A DNA stretch of 64,000 nucleotides, taken from Hasllibacter sp963833115. Its GTDB lineage: Bacteria > Pseudomonadota > Alphaproteobacteria > Rhodobacterales > Rhodobacteraceae. Positions within the stretch are counted from its first letter, which is position 1. Every line of letters starts with the position of its first letter. The stretch is taken from NCBI GenBank assembly GCA_963833115.1, contig CAWHWS010000001.1:186001-250000 (forward strand), read 5' to 3'. This document shows, in pieces, positions 26,931 through 35,833 of this stretch. The position numbers were made by a program, and so were the translations under genes. Under the pieces are notes generated by a model. It saw nothing but the letters and a program-made list of their open reading frames with translations. It was not told where the DNA came from and did not search any database.

Positions 26931-27839
26931 ATGCGCATCGTCTTCATGGGAACGCCCGATTTCGCCGTGCCGACATTGGACGCGCTCGTCGCGGCGGGGC
27001 ACGAGGTCGCCGCCGTCTACACGCAGCCGCCGCGTCCCGCGGGGCGGGGCAAGAGGCCGCGCCCGACCCCCGTCCACGCGCGGGCGGAGGCCCTGGGGCT
27101 CGAGGTGCGCCATCCCGAGAGCCTCAAGCCCGCCGAGGTGCGCGAGGCGTTCGGGGCGTCGAAGGCCGACGTGGCGGTGGTGGCGGCCTATGGCCTCATC
27201 CTGCCGCGGGGGGTGCTGGAGGCGCCGGCGCGCGGATGCCTGAACGTGCACGCCTCGCTGCTGCCGCGCTGGCGCGGGGCGGCGCCGATCCACCGGGCGG
27301 TGATGGCCGGGGACGCGCAGACGGGCGTGTGCGTCATGGCGATGGAGGCGGGGCTCGACACGGGGCCGGTCCTGCGGCGCGCGGCGATCCCGATCGGGCC
27401 CGAGGACACCACCGGCGACCTGGAGCCGCGGCTGGCGGCGCTGGGCGCGCGGCTCATGGTGGAGGCGCTGGCGGCGGACGACGCGCCGGCGCCGCAGCCG
27501 GAGGCGGGCGTGACCTACGCCGCCAAGATCGACAAGGCCGAGGCGGCCGTCGACTGGACGCGCCCGGCGGCGGAGGTCGCGCGCCTGATCAACGGGCTGT
27601 CGCCGGCGCCGGGGGCGTGGACGCTGCGGCGGGGGCGGCGGCTCAAGCTGCTGCGGGCGCGGGCATGCGAGGGCGCGGGGGCGCCGGGCGCGGTCCTGCC
27701 GGGCGGGGCGCTTCGGGTGGCGTGCGGGGGCGGGGCGGTGGACGTGATGGAGGTGCAGCCCGAGGGGCGGGGCCGGCAGGACGCGCGCGAGCACGCCAAC
27801 GGGTTGCGCGCGGCCCCGGGGGAGCGGCTCGGCGCCTGA
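26931..27839 (+). CDS. fmt: Methionyl-tRNA formyltransferase
   Basis: A 302-residue enzyme that formylates initiator Met-tRNA with 10-formyl-tetrahydrofolate. Seen are MRIVFMGTPDFAVPTL, the catalytic Asn-His block LNVHASLLPRWRGAAPI with the downstream Asp in GLDTGPV, and a C-terminal OB-like domain starting near TYAAKIDKAEAAVDW. The ATG at 26931 follows GGAGGCGGG. It closes the deformylase cluster after a 128-bp gap. Confidence 0.95.
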   Translation: MRIVFMGTPDFAVPTLDALVAAGHEVAAVYTQPPRPAGRGKRPRPTPVHARAEALGLEVRHPESLKPAEVREAFGASKADVAVVAAYGLILPRGVLEAPARGCLNVHASLLPRWRGAAPIHRAVMAGDAQTGVCVMAMEAGLDTGPVLRRAAIPIGPEDTTGDLEPRLAALGARLMVEALAADDAPAPQPEAGVTYAAKIDKAEAAVDWTRPAAEVARLINGLSPAPGAWTLRRGRRLKLLRARACEGAGAPGAVLPGGALRVACGGGAVDVMEVQPEGRGRQDAREHANGLRAAPGERLGA

Positions 27840-27887
27840 GGGCCGGGCGCGAGGGCGGCCGTCACGCCATCGTCAGCCGGGGGCGCT

Positions 27888-27915
27888 TTGACCTCGCTCG
27901 CGGGCGCGTTACCGT
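27888..27915 (+). promoter_or_regulatory. Candidate promoter for the DUF4175 gene
   Basis: TTGACC (27888-27893), a 16-bp spacer and TACCGT (27910-27915) lie 51 bp before the ATG at 27967. The two boxes resemble those proposed for tRNA-Trp, secE and tuf in this window. Confidence 0.45.
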
Positions 27916-27966
27916 GCGATCCGTCCGGGCGCGTCCTGCGTCCGGCCCCGGAACCCCGGAGGGTGG

Positions 27967-30558
27967 ATGTCAGGCACTGCCGCCGACCCGGCGCGCCCCG
28001 AGGCGGACGCGCAGGCCCTGCCGCCGGCGGCGCGGGCGCGGTTGCGGCGCGCGCTGACCTTGACGCGGGCAGGGCTGGCGGCGGAGCGGGCGGCGCGGGC
28101 GTTCTGGCCGCTCTGGTCGATCCTGGCGGCGGCGGTGGCGATGCTGCTGGTGGGGCTGCACGTGACCCTCCCGCTGGAGGCGGCGTGGGCGCTCGTGGTC
28201 GCGGTGGTCGGCGGGGCCGGCGCCGCGCTGGCCTGGGGGGCGTCGCGCTTCGGGATGCCGAGCGCGGCGGAGGCGGCGCTGCGGCTCGACGCGTCGCTGC
28301 CCGGGCGGCCGCTCACGGCGCTGTCCGACGCGCCGGCGATCGGCGGGACCGACGCCGAGGGCCGGGCGATGTGGGCCGCGCACCGGGCGGCGATGGCCCG
28401 GCGGCTGGAGGCGGCGCGGGCCGTGCCGGGCGATCTGCGCCTCGCCGCGCGCGACCCCTATGGATTGCGTTACGTGGCGATCATCGCGCTCGCGGTCGGC
28501 GCGCTCTTCGGCCAGGCGGCGCGGCTGGGCGACCTGCCGGCGCCGGGCCTGCCCGCGGCTGCGGTGGCCGAGGGTCCGTCCTGGGAAGGGTGGATCCGGC
28601 CGCCGGCGCATATGGGGCTTCCGGTGCTCTACCTCGCGGATCAACCGGCGGGCACGCTCGAGCTGCCGGAGGGCAGCGAGGTCGCGATCCGCCTCTACGG
28701 CGATCCGGGCGCGTTGACGGTCGAGGAGACGGTCGGGGCGACGGATTCGGGGGCCGGGGCGCCGGAGGGCGCGGAGCGGACGATCACGGTGGCGCGGCCG
28801 GGGATGCTGGCGGTGCGGGGGCCGGGCGGGATCGAATGGCGGGTGGTCACGGTGCCGGACGCGGCGCCGGTGGTGCTCTCGGCCGGGCCGATGGAGCGGG
28901 GATCGGGCGGGCGCACGGAGATGCCCTTCGCGTTGGAGGACGATCACGGGATCGCCTCGGGCACGGCGACGATCGCGCTGGACATGGCCGCGCTGGACCG
29001 GCGCTTCGCCCTGGCGGCCGAGCCGGAGGCGCGCGGCGCGCTGATGGTGGACCTGCCCCTGCCGATCACGGGGGACCGGGCCGCGTTCGAGGAGCTGATG
29101 CTCGCGGACCTGGCCGAGCATCCGTTCGCCGGGCTGCCGGTGCGCGTCTCCCTCGAGGCGGTGGATGCGGCCGGGCAGCCCTCCGCGCCGTTCGAGGTGG
29201 TCGGCGTGCTGCCGGGGCGGCGCTTCTTCGATCCGCTGGCGCGGGCGGTGGTCGAGCAGCGCCAGGCGATCCTGTGGTCGCGCGCCAACGCGGCGCGGGC
29301 GGCGCAGGTGCTGCGCGCGGTCTCCCACCGGCCGCAGGACGCCTTCGACAGCGAGGTCACCTATCTGCGGCTGCGAATGGCGCTGCGCGCGCTGGAGCGG
29401 AACGCGCGCGTCGGCCTCGAGCCCGGGAAGCGCGACGAGGTGGCCGCCCTCCTCTGGAGCGTCGCGGTGGAGATCGAGGAGGGGCGCCTCGCCGACGCCC
29501 TCGAGCGCCTGCGCGAGGCCCAGGAGCGTCTGGCCGACGCGATGGAGAACGGCGCGACGGACGAGGAGATCGCCGAGCTCATGGAGGAGCTGCGCCAGGC
29601 GATGGAGGACTACATGCGCCAGCTCGCCGAGAACGCGGAGCCCGGCGAGGGGCCGCCGCCGGGCGAGGGGCAGCAGATCACCCAGGATCAGCTCCAGCAG
29701 ATGATGGACCGGATCCAGGAGCTCATGGAGCAGGGCCGCATGGAGGAGGCGCAGGCCCTCATGGAGCAGCTCAACCGCATGATGGAGAACATGCAGGTGA
29801 CGCAGGGGCAGCCGGGCCAGGGCGGCGAGGGCCAGCAGGGCGAGGGCGAGCAGGCGATGGAGGGGCTGAACGAGACGCTGCGCGAGCAGCAGGGCCTCTC
29901 GGACGAGGCGTTCCGCGACCTGCAGGAGCAGCAGGGCACCGGCCAGGAAGGCGGGCAGAGCGCGCAGAACGAGGGCTCGCAGGGCGGCCAGGGACGCGGC
30001 CAGCGCCATGACGGGCAGGGCCAAGGCGGCCAGCCGGGTCAGGAGCGCGCGGATGGCGGCGCGGGCGGCGGCCTCGCGGATCGGCAGGGGGCGCTTCGCC
30101 GGGAGCTGGATCGCCAGCAGGGCGCCCTTCCGGGGCGCGGCACGCCGGGCGGGGACGCGGCCGCCGAGGCCTTGGGCCGCGCGGGCGAGGCGATGGACCG
30201 CGCCGAGGACGCGCTGCGCGATGGCGACACGGGCGGGGCGCTGGGCGCGCAGGCGGACGCGATGGAGGAGATGCGCGAGGGCATGCGCCAGCTCGCCGAC
30301 GAGATGCGCCAAGCGCAGGACCAGGCGCCGGGCGGCGCGCAGGGCACCGCCGAGGCCGAGGGCGCGGCGCAGGGCGACCCGCTCGGCCGCACCGCCGGCG
30401 CCCAGGGACAGATCGGCGGCGACGACCCCCTCGCCGATGGCGACGACGTCTACCGCCGGGCGCAGGACCTGGTGGAGGAGCTGCGCCGCCGGGCCGGCGA
30501 GCGCATGCGCCCCGAGGCGGAGCGCGAGTACCTGGAGCGGCTGCTCGAGCCGTTCTGA
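27967..30558 (+). CDS. TIGR02302/DUF4175 family membrane protein
   Basis: An 863-residue protein known only as a conserved alphaproteobacterial family. Two closely spaced membrane helices (about 50-95) and a third near 165-180 precede a predicted periplasmic part with beta-rich and helical regions (EDDHGIASGTATIALDM, RALERNARVGLEPGKRDE). From about residue 515 it is extremely Glu/Gln/Met/Gly-rich (QMMDRIQELMEQGRMEEAQ repeats, QGQGGQPGQ linkers). The end RAQDLVEELRRRAGERMRPEAEREYLERLL is typical of the family. Envelope function is inferred only from topology. Confidence 0.88.
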   Translation: MSGTAADPARPEADAQALPPAARARLRRALTLTRAGLAAERAARAFWPLWSILAAAVAMLLVGLHVTLPLEAAWALVVAVVGGAGAALAWGASRFGMPSAAEAALRLDASLPGRPLTALSDAPAIGGTDAEGRAMWAAHRAAMARRLEAARAVPGDLRLAARDPYGLRYVAIIALAVGALFGQAARLGDLPAPGLPAAAVAEGPSWEGWIRPPAHMGLPVLYLADQPAGTLELPEGSEVAIRLYGDPGALTVEETVGATDSGAGAPEGAERTITVARPGMLAVRGPGGIEWRVVTVPDAAPVVLSAGPMERGSGGRTEMPFALEDDHGIASGTATIALDMAALDRRFALAAEPEARGALMVDLPLPITGDRAAFEELMLADLAEHPFAGLPVRVSLEAVDAAGQPSAPFEVVGVLPGRRFFDPLARAVVEQRQAILWSRANAARAAQVLRAVSHRPQDAFDSEVTYLRLRMALRALERNARVGLEPGKRDEVAALLWSVAVEIEEGRLADALERLREAQERLADAMENGATDEEIAELMEELRQAMEDYMRQLAENAEPGEGPPPGEGQQITQDQLQQMMDRIQELMEQGRMEEAQALMEQLNRMMENMQVTQGQPGQGGEGQQGEGEQAMEGLNETLREQQGLSDEAFRDLQEQQGTGQEGGQSAQNEGSQGGQGRGQRHDGQGQGGQPGQERADGGAGGGLADRQGALRRELDRQQGALPGRGTPGGDAAAEALGRAGEAMDRAEDALRDGDTGGALGAQADAMEEMREGMRQLADEMRQAQDQAPGGAQGTAEAEGAAQGDPLGRTAGAQGQIGGDDPLADGDDVYRRAQDLVEELRRRAGERMRPEAEREYLERLLEPF

Positions 30559-30566
30559 TCCGGGGG

Positions 30567-31298
30567 TCAGCCCTCGGGGCCGTTGATCCGGGCCAGGACC
30601 CGGTCCAGGACGCCCTCGGCGCCGATGCGGATCTCGTCCACGGCGCGGACGTAGTCGGCGAGCACCGGTCCCGCGGCGGGGATCGCCTCGGCGATGCGGG
30701 GCGCCAGGAGATAGGCCGCCGTCAGGAGGGCGGCGACGGTCAGGAGCGCGAGGAGGACGCCGCGCCCGCCGCCCTTGCGCTCGGGGTCCAGCTCCTCGTC
30801 GAGGCTCGGCGGGCGCGGGCGCCGGAAGGCGGGCTCCGGCGCGGGCGGCGGGGGCGCGTCGTGCTCCGGCGGGCGGGCGGGGCGGCCGGAGCGGGGGGCG
30901 CCCCGGCGGGCGGCCGGGTCCCGGCGGGCCGGGACGACGGCGGCGGCCGGGGCCTGGGGGCGATCCTCGGGATGGCCGGCCTGGTCGTCGACCGCGTCGC
31001 CCGGCGCTTCCCCGCGGCGCAGGCGGGCCTCGCGCTCGGCCTCCTCGCGCAGGACGCGCAGATCGCCCGGATCGCGCACGGGGGTCCGGTGGGCGGGCGC
31101 GTCGCCCGCGCCGTCCAGGTCGTCCGCCGCGTCGTCCTCCTCATCCGCCGCATGGGGCGCGCGGTCCGCCGGATCGTCCGCGCCGCCGTGCCGCCAGGCG
31201 TGTCCGCAGGCGCTGCATTCGACGTCGCGGCCGCCCTCGGGGATGGCGTCGTCCGGTATCTCGTAGCGGGCATCGCATTCGGGGCAGGTCAGCCGCAT
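30567..31298 (-). CDS. Zinc-ribbon (MJ0042-type) membrane-anchored protein
   Basis: A 243-residue protein of unknown role. The first 36 residues form a zinc ribbon with two CxxC pairs (TCPEC and CSAC, in RLTCPECDARYEIPD and VECSACGHAW). A long acidic then Pro/Arg-rich disordered linker leads to one membrane helix (GVLLALLTVAALLTAAYLL) and a short C-terminal domain. The start at 31298 puts the ribbon at the extreme N-terminus, as in relatives. It ends 8 bp from the converging DUF4175 stop. Confidence 0.8.
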   Translation of the reverse strand: MRLTCPECDARYEIPDDAIPEGGRDVECSACGHAWRHGGADDPADRAPHAADEEDDAADDLDGAGDAPAHRTPVRDPGDLRVLREEAEREARLRRGEAPGDAVDDQAGHPEDRPQAPAAAVVPARRDPAARRGAPRSGRPARPPEHDAPPPPAPEPAFRRPRPPSLDEELDPERKGGGRGVLLALLTVAALLTAAYLLAPRIAEAIPAAGPVLADYVRAVDEIRIGAEGVLDRVLARINGPEG

Positions 31299-31413
31299 CG
31301 CCGTCTCCAGGCACGTCCTCGGTCCGGCGGGCGCTTCCCCCCCGCCGCGGCGGCATGTAACACCGCGCGGGCGGCCGCCGCGAGGGCAAACCGGACCGCG
31401 GGCGAGGGGCGAC

Positions 31414-32175
31414 ATGGACGCGAGACACACCGCGCCGCCCGGGGCGCTGCAATGGGTCCGGAGCCTTCTGTTCAACGCGCACATCTACGTGGCGATGGCC
31501 CTGATGGCGATCTGGTGGCTCGTGCCGACGATGATCCGGCGCGAGCGGGCCTGGGACGGGGTGGGCGCGTGGTGCCGCTACGTGCGCTGGTCGGCGGCCT
31601 GGATGATCGGGCTGCGCTCCGAGGTCCGCGGGCCGGTGCCGACGGGCGAGGTCCTGATCGCCGCCAAGCATCAGAGCTTCTTCGACATCATCATGATCGT
31701 CTCGGTGGTCCCGCGGCCGAAGTTCATCATGAAGCACGAGCTGCGCTACGCGCCGATCCTGGGCTGGTACGCGGCGCGCATGGGCTGCGTGCCGGTGCGG
31801 CGCGGACGGCGCGCGGAGGCGATGAAGCGCATGGTCGCGGACGTGGCCATGGGCGCGGCCCTGCCGGGGCAGCTCGTGATCTACCCCCAGGGCACGCGCG
31901 TGGCGCCGGGGGAGCGGCGGCCCTACAAGGCGGGAACCTTCGTGCTCTACGACCAGACCGGCCAGGTCTGCGTGCCGACGGCGTGCAATGTCGGGCAGTT
32001 CTGGCCCAAGCGGGGGGTGATGCGGCGGCCCGGAACCGCGGTGGTCGAGTTCGGCGCGCCGATCCCGCCGGGACTGGCGCAGGAGGCGTTCATGGCGCGG
32101 CTCCTGCGGGAGGTCGAGGACCGGTCGGACGCGCTGATGGGCCTGCCGGCGCCGGGGGGTCCGGCGGACGCCTAG
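31414..32175 (+). CDS. plsC: 1-acyl-sn-glycerol-3-phosphate acyltransferase
   Basis: A 253-residue membrane-associated acyltransferase making phosphatidic acid from lysophosphatidate. The catalytic HX4D motif is HQSFFD; the phosphate-binding block is YPQGTRV, where Gln replaces the more common Glu of EGTR; KFIMKHELRYAPILGW lies between. One N-terminal hydrophobic helix (YVAMALMAIWWLV) anchors it. It overlaps the converging accA stop by 4 nt. Two lipid-synthesis genes therefore meet tail to tail. Confidence 0.92.
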   Translation: MDARHTAPPGALQWVRSLLFNAHIYVAMALMAIWWLVPTMIRRERAWDGVGAWCRYVRWSAAWMIGLRSEVRGPVPTGEVLIAAKHQSFFDIIMIVSVVPRPKFIMKHELRYAPILGWYAARMGCVPVRRGRRAEAMKRMVADVAMGAALPGQLVIYPQGTRVAPGERRPYKAGTFVLYDQTGQVCVPTACNVGQFWPKRGVMRRPGTAVVEFGAPIPPGLAQEAFMARLLREVEDRSDALMGLPAPGGPADA

Positions 32176-33128
32176 GCGGCGAGGCCCTTGGCGCCCATCG
32201 CCAGGAACTTGCGGCGCCGGGCGGGCACGAGGTCCTTGCGGCCCGCCAGGCCCGCGAGCTCCCCTTCGATGGCGCGGCCGACCGCGGCGATGGTGGCGGC
32301 GGGGTCGCGGTGCGCGCCGCCGACGGGCTCGGCCACGATGCGGTCGATCACGCCGAGCTGCATCAGATCCTGCGCGGTCAGGCGCAGGGCGGCGGCGGCC
32401 TCGCGCATCTTCTCGGAATCCTTCCACAGGATCGAGGCGCAGCCCTCCGGCGAGATCACCGAGTAGATCGAGTGCTCCAGCATCAGGACGCGGTCGCCGG
32501 AGGCGAAGGCGACCGCCCCGCCGGAGCCGCCCTCGCCGATGACGCAGGCCACGAGGGGCACGCCGACGCGCAGGCAGGTCTCGGTCGAGCGGGCGATCGC
32601 CTCGGACTGGCCGCGCTCCTCGGCGCCCTTGCCGGGATAGGCGCCGGGCGTGTCGATCAGGGTGACGACCGGCACGCCGAAGCGGCCGGCCAGCTCCATC
32701 AGCCGGATCGCCTTGCGGTAGCCCTCGGGCCGCGCCATGCCGAAATTGCGCGCGATGCGGGTCTGGGTGTCGTGACCCTTCTCGTGGCCGATCACCATCA
32801 CGGCGCGCCCGTCCAGGCGCGCGAGCCCGCCCATCACGGCGTGGTCGTCGGCGAAGTTCCGGTCGCCCGCGAGCGGGGTCCAGTCGGTGAAGAGGGCGGC
32901 GACGTAGTCCTTGCAGTGCGGGCGCTCGGGATGGCGGGCGACCTGCGCCTTCTGCCAGGCGGTGAGCTTGCCGTAGAGGGTGGCGAGGAGGGCGCGGGCC
33001 TTGCCGCCGAGCGCCTCGGCCTGCTCGGAGAGGTCGGCGGTGTCCTCGCCGCGGGCCATGGCGCGCAGCTCCTCGGCCTTGCCCTCGATCTCGGCGAGGG
33101 GCTTCTCGAAGTCGAGGTAATGGGTCAT
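32172..33128 (-). CDS. accA: Acetyl-CoA carboxylase carboxyltransferase subunit alpha
   Basis: A 318-residue subunit of the carboxyltransferase that makes malonyl-CoA for fatty acid synthesis. It begins MTHYLDFEKPLAEIEGK and has GDRNFADDHAVMGGLAR, TPGAYPGKGAEERGQ, GEGGSGGAVA and SPEGCASILWKD, all typical of AccA. The ATG at 33128 gives the standard length. About 600 bp upstream hold only a doubtful frameshifted ORF. Confidence 0.96.
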   Translation of the reverse strand: MTHYLDFEKPLAEIEGKAEELRAMARGEDTADLSEQAEALGGKARALLATLYGKLTAWQKAQVARHPERPHCKDYVAALFTDWTPLAGDRNFADDHAVMGGLARLDGRAVMVIGHEKGHDTQTRIARNFGMARPEGYRKAIRLMELAGRFGVPVVTLIDTPGAYPGKGAEERGQSEAIARSTETCLRVGVPLVACVIGEGGSGGAVAFASGDRVLMLEHSIYSVISPEGCASILWKDSEKMREAAAALRLTAQDLMQLGVIDRIVAEPVGGAHRDPAATIAAVGRAIEGELAGLAGRKDLVPARRRKFLAMGAKGLAA

Positions 33129-33159
33129 CGGCGGCGGGCTCCAGGCGAGGGCGCGCCCG

Positions 33160-33538
33160 CTACTTGGCCGCTCCGGGCGCGGGGCGCAACGCCCCGGCCG
33201 CGCGCGCGACGTGGCCGCACGAGGTGCGCCCGGGCGGGCCGGCGTCCTCGAGCATCCGCAGGACCGCCGGCGGCCGGTAGGTGCGGCTGTCCCGGTGCGG
33301 CCGGACGAGCGCGGCGCACCGGCGCGGCCGGTAGGCCGTGAGCGCCGCCGTGCCCGCCGGGGGCGAGGCGCCCGGCGATCCGGCGCAGCGCGGCGGCGGG
33401 ATCGTCCGGATGCGCGGCCGCGTGGCCGACGAGGGTGGTCGCGAGCGCAACGGCGGCGGAGGCGGGCGGGTCGCCGGGACGGATCGTCACGCGCGCCCAG
33501 CCCGGGGCGCCTGGGGCGTACGGGGCTGCCGGGTCCAT
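33160..33538 (-). pseudogene. Possible frameshifted hypothetical gene upstream of accA
   Basis: The 600 bp between accA and dgcN (33129-33728) have no intact convincing gene. On the minus strand an ATG at 33538 opens a frame with clean GC-rich third positions (WARVTIRPGDPPASAAVAL...RIAGRLAPGG). Near 33350-33365 coding character moves to another frame (TAALTAYRPRR...EDAGPPGRTSCGHVARAAG) that stops at 33160. Joining them needs removal of one base, giving about 125 residues of unknown function. Between 33539 and 33728 I see nothing beyond the dgcN leader. It may equally be non-coding. Confidence 0.35.
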
Positions 33539-33728
33539 CGCGCATCCGTCCCATGGCGCGGCAGGGGCGTGCGCGCGGGACCGGCCTCGGGTCGATATCC
33601 TGCCGGGCCTGGCGCGGTTGCCCGGGCCGACGGCGCGCGCGGGCGGATCGGATGGGCGGCCGCGGATCGGGCGGGACAAGCCGTGCGCGCGGTGGCAAGC
33701 TGCGCCCGTCCCGTTCGGAGCCCGCCGC

Positions 33729-34727
33729 ATGATCCCGACCCCCTACCTCCTCTTCCTCGGCGACGCGCCGGACATGCTCGCCGCGAAGGTGGCGATCGGG
33801 ATCCGCGACTGGCGGCCCGATCACGCGGTCGGGCAGCTCTCCTTGCCGGGATGCCGGGCGGACCTTCGCCTGCGGGAGATGTCCCTCGAGGAGGGTTGGG
33901 CGGCGGGCGCGCGGACGCTGGTGATCGGGGTCGCGAACCGCGGCGGGACGATCGCGGAGAGCTGGCGCGAGGTGCTGCGCGCCGCGCTGGCGCTCGGCTA
34001 CGACCTCGCCTCGGGCCTGCATCAGCTGCTGCGCGACCAGCCGGACCTCGCGGAGGCGGCGCGCGCCCATGGCCGGACGCTGCACGACGTGCGGGTGCCG
34101 ACGGTGCGCTATCCGATCGGCGAGGGGCGGCCGCGCGCGGGGCGGCGGTGCCTGGCCGTCGGGACGGATTGCTCGGTCGGCAAGATGTACACGGCCATGG
34201 CGATGGAGCGCGAGATGGCCGCGCGCGGCATGGCGGCGACGTTCCGCGCCACGGGGCAGACCGGCATCCTTATCACCGGGGGCGGCGTGCCCCTCGACGC
34301 GGTGATCGCGGATTTCATGGCCGGGAGCGTCGAGTGGCTGACGCCGCCGAACGAGCCGGACCACTGGGACCTGATCGAGGGGCAGGGGAGCCTCTACCAT
34401 CCGTCCTATTCGGGGGTGACGATGGCCCTGATCCACGGCGGGGCGCCCGACGCGTTGATCCTCGCGCACGAGCCGACGCGCACGCACATGCGCGGGCTGC
34501 CGCATCACGGGATCCCGGCGCTGGAGGAGCTGCGCGAGCTGTCGCTGGGCCTGGCGCGGCGGGTGAACCCCGGCTGCGAGGTCGTCGGCGTGGCGGTGAA
34601 CACGCAGCATCAGGACGAGGACGCCGCGCGGCGGACCTGCGAGGGGATCGAGGCGCGGCTCGGGCTGCCGACGGTCGATCCGATCCGCCACGGCGCGGGG
34701 AGGCTGGTCGATGCGCTCCCGGCGTGA
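33729..34727 (+). CDS. dgcN: N-acetyltransferase DgcN (DUF1611 family, D-glutamate catabolism)
   Basis: A 332-residue DUF1611 protein. It has an N-terminal MIPTPYLLFLGDAPDMLAAK, a P-loop-like GTDCSVGKMYTA at about 140-151 and HWDLIEGQGSLYHPSYSG. Established work on marine bacteria assigns DgcN as acetylating D-glutamate before racemisation by the enolase-superfamily DgcA, whose gene is next (90-bp gap). The start at 33729 has GGAG 8 nt upstream; the reading frame runs further upstream but lacks a signal. Confidence 0.8.
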   Translation: MIPTPYLLFLGDAPDMLAAKVAIGIRDWRPDHAVGQLSLPGCRADLRLREMSLEEGWAAGARTLVIGVANRGGTIAESWREVLRAALALGYDLASGLHQLLRDQPDLAEAARAHGRTLHDVRVPTVRYPIGEGRPRAGRRCLAVGTDCSVGKMYTAMAMEREMAARGMAATFRATGQTGILITGGGVPLDAVIADFMAGSVEWLTPPNEPDHWDLIEGQGSLYHPSYSGVTMALIHGGAPDALILAHEPTRTHMRGLPHHGIPALEELRELSLGLARRVNPGCEVVGVAVNTQHQDEDAARRTCEGIEARLGLPTVDPIRHGAGRLVDALPA

Positions 34728-34817
34728 GGGGGGAGGGCGGCGCGCTCACAGGGGCTGCGCCCCCGTCGCGCGCCGCCGGGCGGACCTGCGGCCGCCGTGC
34801 CCGGCCCGGAGGGCGCG

Positions 34818-35780
34818 ATGAGGATCGAGGTGCGCGCCGAGCGGTTCGCGCTGGAGCGGCCGTTCACCATCGCGCGGGGCACGCGGACCCATGCCGAGGT
34901 GTTGACGGTGACCCTTGTCGACGGGGCGCATCGGGGCCGGGGGGAATGCGTCCCCTACGCGCGCTACGGCGAGACGATGGCGAGCGTGGAGGCGCAGGTT
35001 CGCGGGTTCGCGGGCGGCACGCGCGCGGAGCTGGCGGAGGCCTTGCCGCCGGGCGCGGCGCGCAACGCGCTCGACTGCGCGCTGTGGGATCTCGAGGCGA
35101 AACGGGCGGGCGCGCGGGTGTGGGACCTGGCCGGCCTGCCGGCGCCCGGGACGCTGGTGACGGCCTACACGCTCTCCCTGGATGCGCCCGAGGCGATGCG
35201 CGCGCAGGCCGCGGCGAACGCGCATCGACCGCTCCTGAAGGTGAAGCTGGGGACCGAGGACGACATGCCGCGGCTTGAGGCCGTGCGGGCGGGGGCCCCG
35301 AGGGCCCGGATCGTGGCGGATGCGAACGAGGGGTGGAGCGCGGCGATCTACGCCGACCTGGCGCCGCATCTGGCGCGGCTCGGCGTCGAGATGATCGAGC
35401 AGCCGGTGCCGGCGGACCGGGTCCACGAGCTCGACGGGATGGCCCGGCCGGTCCCGCTCTGCGCCGACGAGAGCTGCCATGACCGCGCTAGCCTTCCGGC
35501 GCTCGAAGGGCGGTTCGACATCGTGAACGTGAAGCTCGACAAGACGGGCGGCCTGACCGAGGCGCTGGCGCTGCGGGACGCGGCGCGGGCCACGGGGTTC
35601 GGGGTCATGACCGGATGCATGGTGGGCTCGTCGCTGGCGATGGCGCCGGCGGTCCTGGCGGCGCAGGGCAGCGCGGTCGTGGACCTGGACGGGCCGCTCC
35701 TCCTGGCGGAGGACCGCGACGTCCCGCTGCGCTACGACGAGGACGGGGTGCACCCGCCCGACGCGGCCCTCTGGGGCTAG
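34818..35780 (+). CDS. dgcA: N-acetyl-D-glutamate racemase DgcA / dipeptide-epimerase family
   Basis: A 320-residue enolase-superfamily enzyme. The catalytic Lys pair is in LLKVKLG, metal ligands are in VADANEGW, EMIEQPV and CADES, and the second catalytic Lys in VKLDKTGG. The family includes L-Ala-D/L-Glu epimerases; adjacency to dgcN favours N-acetyl-D-Glu racemase. The ATG at 34818 follows GGAGGG. The D-amino acid transaminase gene follows after 53 bp, probably in the same operon. Confidence 0.85.
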   Translation: MRIEVRAERFALERPFTIARGTRTHAEVLTVTLVDGAHRGRGECVPYARYGETMASVEAQVRGFAGGTRAELAEALPPGAARNALDCALWDLEAKRAGARVWDLAGLPAPGTLVTAYTLSLDAPEAMRAQAAANAHRPLLKVKLGTEDDMPRLEAVRAGAPRARIVADANEGWSAAIYADLAPHLARLGVEMIEQPVPADRVHELDGMARPVPLCADESCHDRASLPALEGRFDIVNVKLDKTGGLTEALALRDAARATGFGVMTGCMVGSSLAMAPAVLAAQGSAVVDLDGPLLLAEDRDVPLRYDEDGVHPPDAALWG

Positions 35781-35833
35781 TGCCGGCCCGCGGGCGGCGC
35801 TAGGCCCGGACGGGTCCAGCCGCAGGAGGCCCC

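Noticed and set aside
33435..33728. 98-codon upstream extension of dgcN
   Set aside because: It has no ribosome-binding site and random Pro/Arg/Gly composition; MIPTPYLLFLGDAPD is the natural family start.
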